NCBI GenBank assembly: GCA_028694405.1
Contig: JAQUTM010000088.1
Span: forward strand, 1-8,777
Direction of reading: 5' to 3'
DNA: 8,777 nucleotides
DNA from: Oscillospiraceae bacterium
Lineage (GTDB): Bacteria; Bacillota; Clostridia; Oscillospirales; Ruminococcaceae
Shown: positions 6,503 to 8,777 of the stretch, one piece after another
Layout: each line of letters starts with the position of its first letter
Numbering within the stretch: the stretch's first letter is position 1
Program-made: the position numbers and the translations under genes
Notes under the pieces: generated by a model
Databases searched by the model: none
Seen by the model: the letters and a program-made list of their open reading frames with translations, nothing else
Told to the model about the DNA's origin: nothing

Positions 6503-8014
6503 CTATACCGGCTTTTGCAGGTTATAACGGAAATAAATCTCATCGGGCGCATCGTTTTCTTTTAAAATTTTTGCCATAGCTAAAAGCAATTTTTCTTTTA
6601 TTGCTTCATTTTCTAGGGGTTGCTGTTGCTGCGGGTCATTTTTTATATCAAACAACAGGTCTTCGCCTTGACCCTGTGCTTTTTCAAAACGTGGGTTTAC
6701 GCGGGCATCAATTTTCATTACGGGCGCGCCTTTGGTAAATAAAAAGGGCTCTGCCATAGTGGCTGTTTTCATTTCTTCCACTGAAAACAATCCGCGCATA
6801 TGGGTAGGCATATGTGTGTATTCATGCATTTGTACATTAAAATCTGCCACGGCACGAAGCAACGTATATCTTCCGTCTGTAATACCGATGGGGCTGCCAT
6901 GATATCCAAACAAGCCATATTGACGCACCGGTTCATCTTTTGCCACTGTCTGGGTTAACGGTTTTCCCAGCATATCCTTTGGAATTGCAACGCCGAAAAA
7001 GTCTAACAGTGTAGGGGCAAGGTCAATGGTTTGTACCAAAGCACTGCGCCGCAGGTTAGCCGCACCGCTACGTGGGTCCCAAATAAACATTGGCGTGTGT
7101 ACCAATTCTTCGTAGTTTGGGCACATGCCTTTTCCCCAAAATTTATGCTCTGCCAAAAAGAAACCATGGTCTGTGTTTACAATCAGCATGGTATCCTTCC
7201 ACAAATCCAATTCGTCCATTTTATCTAACACGCGACCTAACTGTTCATCGCAAAATTGTGTAAGCGCAAAATATTTTTTGCGCATATTTGCCACAACAGC
7301 TTCGTCTTCTTCCACTTTTGCATAGGGTGGCCAATCGGGCACAAAGGGCTCATCCGGGCTGAAAAAACGTTCCTGGAAAGACTCCGGAGCGTTAAAGGGC
7401 TCGTGTGGGTCAAAGGTTTCCAGCTGCAAAAACCAATTATCGTATTTTGCATTGCGCGTAATAAAATCCAATCCGTCATCAAAGGTTTGATGCATAGGAT
7501 AGTCTTTATTTTCATGCAGCGCAGTACGGTTTCGGTCGTTTTGCCAGCCACCTCTGCGGCGCATAGCAGCTAATGTACCGTTCATGTTTTTTGTGCCAAT
7601 AAGGTGTGGCGAATACTCCGTTGGATTTGGTGTCAGGTCTGCCACCCATGTATCTGTCTCCTGGCCGCGGTAACACGCCCAAGTGTTATAACGGCTGTGG
7701 TAAGTTGCACCGCCGTCCTCAATATAGTGATAATGGTCTGTAGCCAAATGTGTATGTATGCCATTTTCTTTTAAAATTTGCGGCATAGAATCATCGTAAG
7801 GCTCTATAGGGCCCCAGCTTCGGTGTAAAAAGTTGTAACGTCCTGTGTGCAGCTCTCTTCTGGCAGGCATACAGGGTAAACTGCCCACATAGCTACAGTC
7901 AAATTGCACAGTATGGGCGGCCAAACGCTCAAAATTAGGCGTATAGATAGGCCCGCCATTACAAGACAGTAAATCTCTTCTGAGAGAATCATACATAACC
8001 ATAATTGCTTTCAT
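6503..8014 (-). CDS. Cys-type sulfatase of a separate subfamily
   Basis: A 503-residue cytoplasmic sulfatase, only distantly related to the tandem pair further down the operon. The active site is C48-M-P-A-R52 in SLPCMPARRELHTG, with the metal ligand D9 in MYDSLRRD, H204 in FDPHEPF, D282-H283-G284 in NTDHGFFLAEH, and a lysine at about 295 in FWGKG. The block from PCMPARRELHTG through HRSWGPIEPYDDSMP is typical of a sulfatase group common in gut Bacillota and related anaerobes, whose substrates are mostly uncharacterised. The cysteine needs formylglycine maturation by an enzyme outside the window. Start ATG 8014 has AGAAAGGA in front; a TTG codon 24 bases upstream would place the start over that ribosome binding site and is less likely. 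No signal peptide is seen. It follows the frame-broken sulfatase by 39 bases. Confidence 0.93.
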   Translation of the reverse strand: MKAIMVMYDSLRRDLLSCNGGPIYTPNFERLAAHTVQFDCSYVGSLPCMPARRELHTGRYNFLHRSWGPIEPYDDSMPQILKENGIHTHLATDHYHYIEDGGATYHSRYNTWACYRGQETDTWVADLTPNPTEYSPHLIGTKNMNGTLAAMRRRGGWQNDRNRTALHENKDYPMHQTFDDGLDFITRNAKYDNWFLQLETFDPHEPFNAPESFQERFFSPDEPFVPDWPPYAKVEEDEAVVANMRKKYFALTQFCDEQLGRVLDKMDELDLWKDTMLIVNTDHGFFLAEHKFWGKGMCPNYEELVHTPMFIWDPRSGAANLRRSALVQTIDLAPTLLDFFGVAIPKDMLGKPLTQTVAKDEPVRQYGLFGYHGSPIGITDGRYTLLRAVADFNVQMHEYTHMPTHMRGLFSVEEMKTATMAEPFLFTKGAPVMKIDARVNPRFEKAQGQGEDLLFDIKNDPQQQQPLENEAIKEKLLLAMAKILKENDAPDEIYFRYNLQKPV

Positions 8015-8022
8015 GGCTTTTT

Positions 8023-8030
8023 TCCTTTCT
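8023..8030 (-). promoter_or_regulatory. Ribosome binding site deciding the start at 8014
   Basis: AGAAAGGA ends eight bases before the ATG at 8014. Because it lies within the extra codons that a TTG start at 8038 would add, it argues for the ATG start. Confidence 0.7.
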
Positions 8031-8053
8031 GTTGGCAAGTATAATGCCGCCTG

Positions 8054-8668
8054 TTATTGACGAAACGTGTATTGCAAAAGTGCTTTTGGTATTTCGGGGT
8101 GCTGCGCAATAATATTGGTTAGTTCACAGGGGTCGTTTTCTAAGTCATACAATTCGTCTGTATCATTCCAGTTGCGTATCCATTTATATCTACCGTCAAA
8201 AATCATTTGACTGTTTAACAGCTCGCTGATTTGCACCTCATGGGGTTGTGCCGCTTTAGACGTATCCCCTTGCAGCAACGCCAACAAGCTGCGTGCGTCC
8301 ATCTCCTGTTTGTCGTATGGCAAGCCGGCAAGCTCCATGCAGGTAGGTGCCAAATCCATTAACTGTGCCAGTGCATCACAGTCCTCTCGCTGGGTCATCC
8401 ACGGTGCAGAGATTATCAAAGGTATGCGCACACTTGCCTCATACATAGCCTTTTTTTCCAACAGCCCGTGTTCTGCCAACAGTTCTCCGTGGTCGGCACA
8501 AAACATAATAACTGTATTCTGCGTTAAACCGCGCTGCTCTAAAATATCTAAAATATTTCCTATCCAGCGGTCTACCACTTGTACACTTGCGGCGTAGCAG
8601 CGGCGCACATTTAATTCTTGCTCATCTGTCATTCCTCCTGTTTGCGCTGCGGCACGTTTTTTACCCAT
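8054..8668 (-). CDS. Sulfatase C-terminal part, downstream of a frame break
   Basis: This frame holds the C-terminal portion of a fourth sulfatase. It contains the metal-binding D-H-G in FCADHGELLAEHGLLEKKAMYE, with the conserved lysine just after it, the RIPLIIS strand, and the DELYDLENDPCELTN ending typical of this family. The active-site cysteine region is missing because it would lie upstream. The frame is closed by TAA at 8675-8677 and then has an ATG at 8668 that could act as a start, weakly supported by AAGGAT. The residues before this region are found in the overlapping frame 8629-8777, so the natural reading is a single gene whose frame changes by -1 near 8656-8662: VKKRAAAQTGGMTDEQ then continues the sulfatase smoothly. 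As it stands the gene is either a pseudogene, a sequencing or assembly artefact in the A run, or a frameshifted gene. The stop is TAA at 8054-8056. Confidence 0.82.
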   Translation of the reverse strand: MGKKRAAAQTGGMTDEQELNVRRCYAASVQVVDRWIGNILDILEQRGLTQNTVIMFCADHGELLAEHGLLEKKAMYEASVRIPLIISAPWMTQREDCDALAQLMDLAPTCMELAGLPYDKQEMDARSLLALLQGDTSKAAQPHEVQISELLNSQMIFDGRYKWIRNWNDTDELYDLENDPCELTNIIAQHPEIPKALLQYTFRQ

Positions 8669-8777
8669 TCCGGCTTATCCTTTAAATTATCTTTGGGTGC
8701 AAGAGGAATATTTGCATTTTTAAAGCAATCGTAATCCGCTTTTGGAGGATCCCAAGGATTATGCGGCCCTGCAAAGC
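8629..8777 (-). CDS. Sulfatase middle part, upstream of the frame break, 5' partial
   Basis: From the right edge the open frame reads FAGPHNPWDPPKADYDCF, a classic sulfatase segment (the PHxPxDPP histidine region roughly 200 residues into such proteins), then IPLAPKDNLKDKPEWV. After the six-A run it goes off family, reading KNVPQRKQEE, and stops at TGA 8629-8631. The stop overlaps an ATG in the downstream frame, forming ATGA after AGGAGG. The conserved sulfatase sequence resumes in the -1 frame. The N terminus, with the C/S-x-P-x-R signature, lies beyond the window, so it cannot be told whether this is a Cys- or Ser-type enzyme. Confidence 0.75.
   Translation of the reverse strand, partial: FAGPHNPWDPPKADYDCFKNANIPLAPKDNLKDKPEWVKNVPQRKQEE
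8656..8662 (-). other. A AAA AAC slippery heptamer at the sulfatase frame break
   Basis: Read in the upstream frame as GTA AAA AAC, this is a canonical X XXY YYZ site. A -1 slip here gives GTA AAA AAA CGT and joins the two sulfatase frames. The same run of six A is also an ordinary hotspot for a one-base deletion or homopolymer sequencing error, which is the more likely explanation. Confidence 0.6.

Noticed and set aside
8015..8038. TTG at 8038 as the start of the third sulfatase, adding eight residues
   Set aside because: The added codons contain the AGAAAGGA ribosome binding site, and the family begins right at the MKAIMVMYDS strand, so ATG 8014 is better.
8038..8043. TATACT on the minus strand upstream of the third sulfatase, resembling a -10 promoter box
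   Set aside because: There is no credible -35 hexamer about 17 bases upstream and no TGn extension. The genes on both sides are closely packed on the same strand, so an internal promoter is not supported.
8630..8632. ATG following AGGAGG as an independent gene start for the sulfatase C-terminal part
   Set aside because: The spacing from AGGAGG to the ATG is only about one base, too short for normal initiation, and the resulting protein would lack the catalytic half. A frame break in one gene explains it better.

Overview
The window is one stretch of a single bacterial operon. Every supported gene lies on the minus strand, so transcription runs from the right end (8777) to the left end (1). 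Base composition is moderate to slightly AT-rich. Ribosome binding sites are strong and purine-rich (AAGGAG type), genes are packed tightly with 4-base ATGA overlaps, and the sulfatases are Cys-type without signal peptides. Together these suggest an anaerobic, probably gut-dwelling Bacillota (Clostridia-like). This is inferred from style and gene content only; there is no taxonomic marker in the window.

Layout in transcription order: (1) the 3' part of a sulfatase gene, cut off by the window's right end and broken by a -1 frame change at a run of six A (8054-8777); (2) a complete Cys-type sulfatase (6503-8014); (3) an overlooked 50-residue single-span membrane protein (6312-6464); (4) a glycoside hydrolase family 3 enzyme with a NagZ-like Asp-x-His dyad (4589-6286); (5) an alpha/beta-hydrolase of the hormone-sensitive-lipase type, probably an acyl or acetyl esterase (3481-4572); (6, 7) two tandem, clearly paralogous Cys-type sulfatases (1955-3484 and 504-1958); (8) the first three quarters of a beta-phosphoglucomutase (1-494, running off the left end). 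The largest non-coding gaps are about 40 bases, so there is no unexplained stretch over 300 bases. I see no tRNA, rRNA, insertion sequence, CRISPR array, intrinsic terminator or convincing promoter.

Taken together, the genes look like a cytoplasmic pathway for a sulfated and probably acylated oligosaccharide: sulfatases remove several sulfate esters, the esterase removes an acyl group, the GH3 enzyme cleaves a beta-linked (amino) sugar, and beta-phosphoglucomutase sends beta-glucose-1-phosphate to glycolysis. None of the enzymes with a visible N terminus has a signal peptide, so the substrate would have to be imported first. The transporter, regulator, sulfatase-activating radical-SAM enzyme and any phosphorylase must lie outside the window. 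The most notable observations are the frame break at a canonical slippery heptamer in the first sulfatase, the unannotated small membrane protein inside the operon, and the diverged tandem sulfatase pair with a C-terminal tail that contains the next gene's ribosome binding site.
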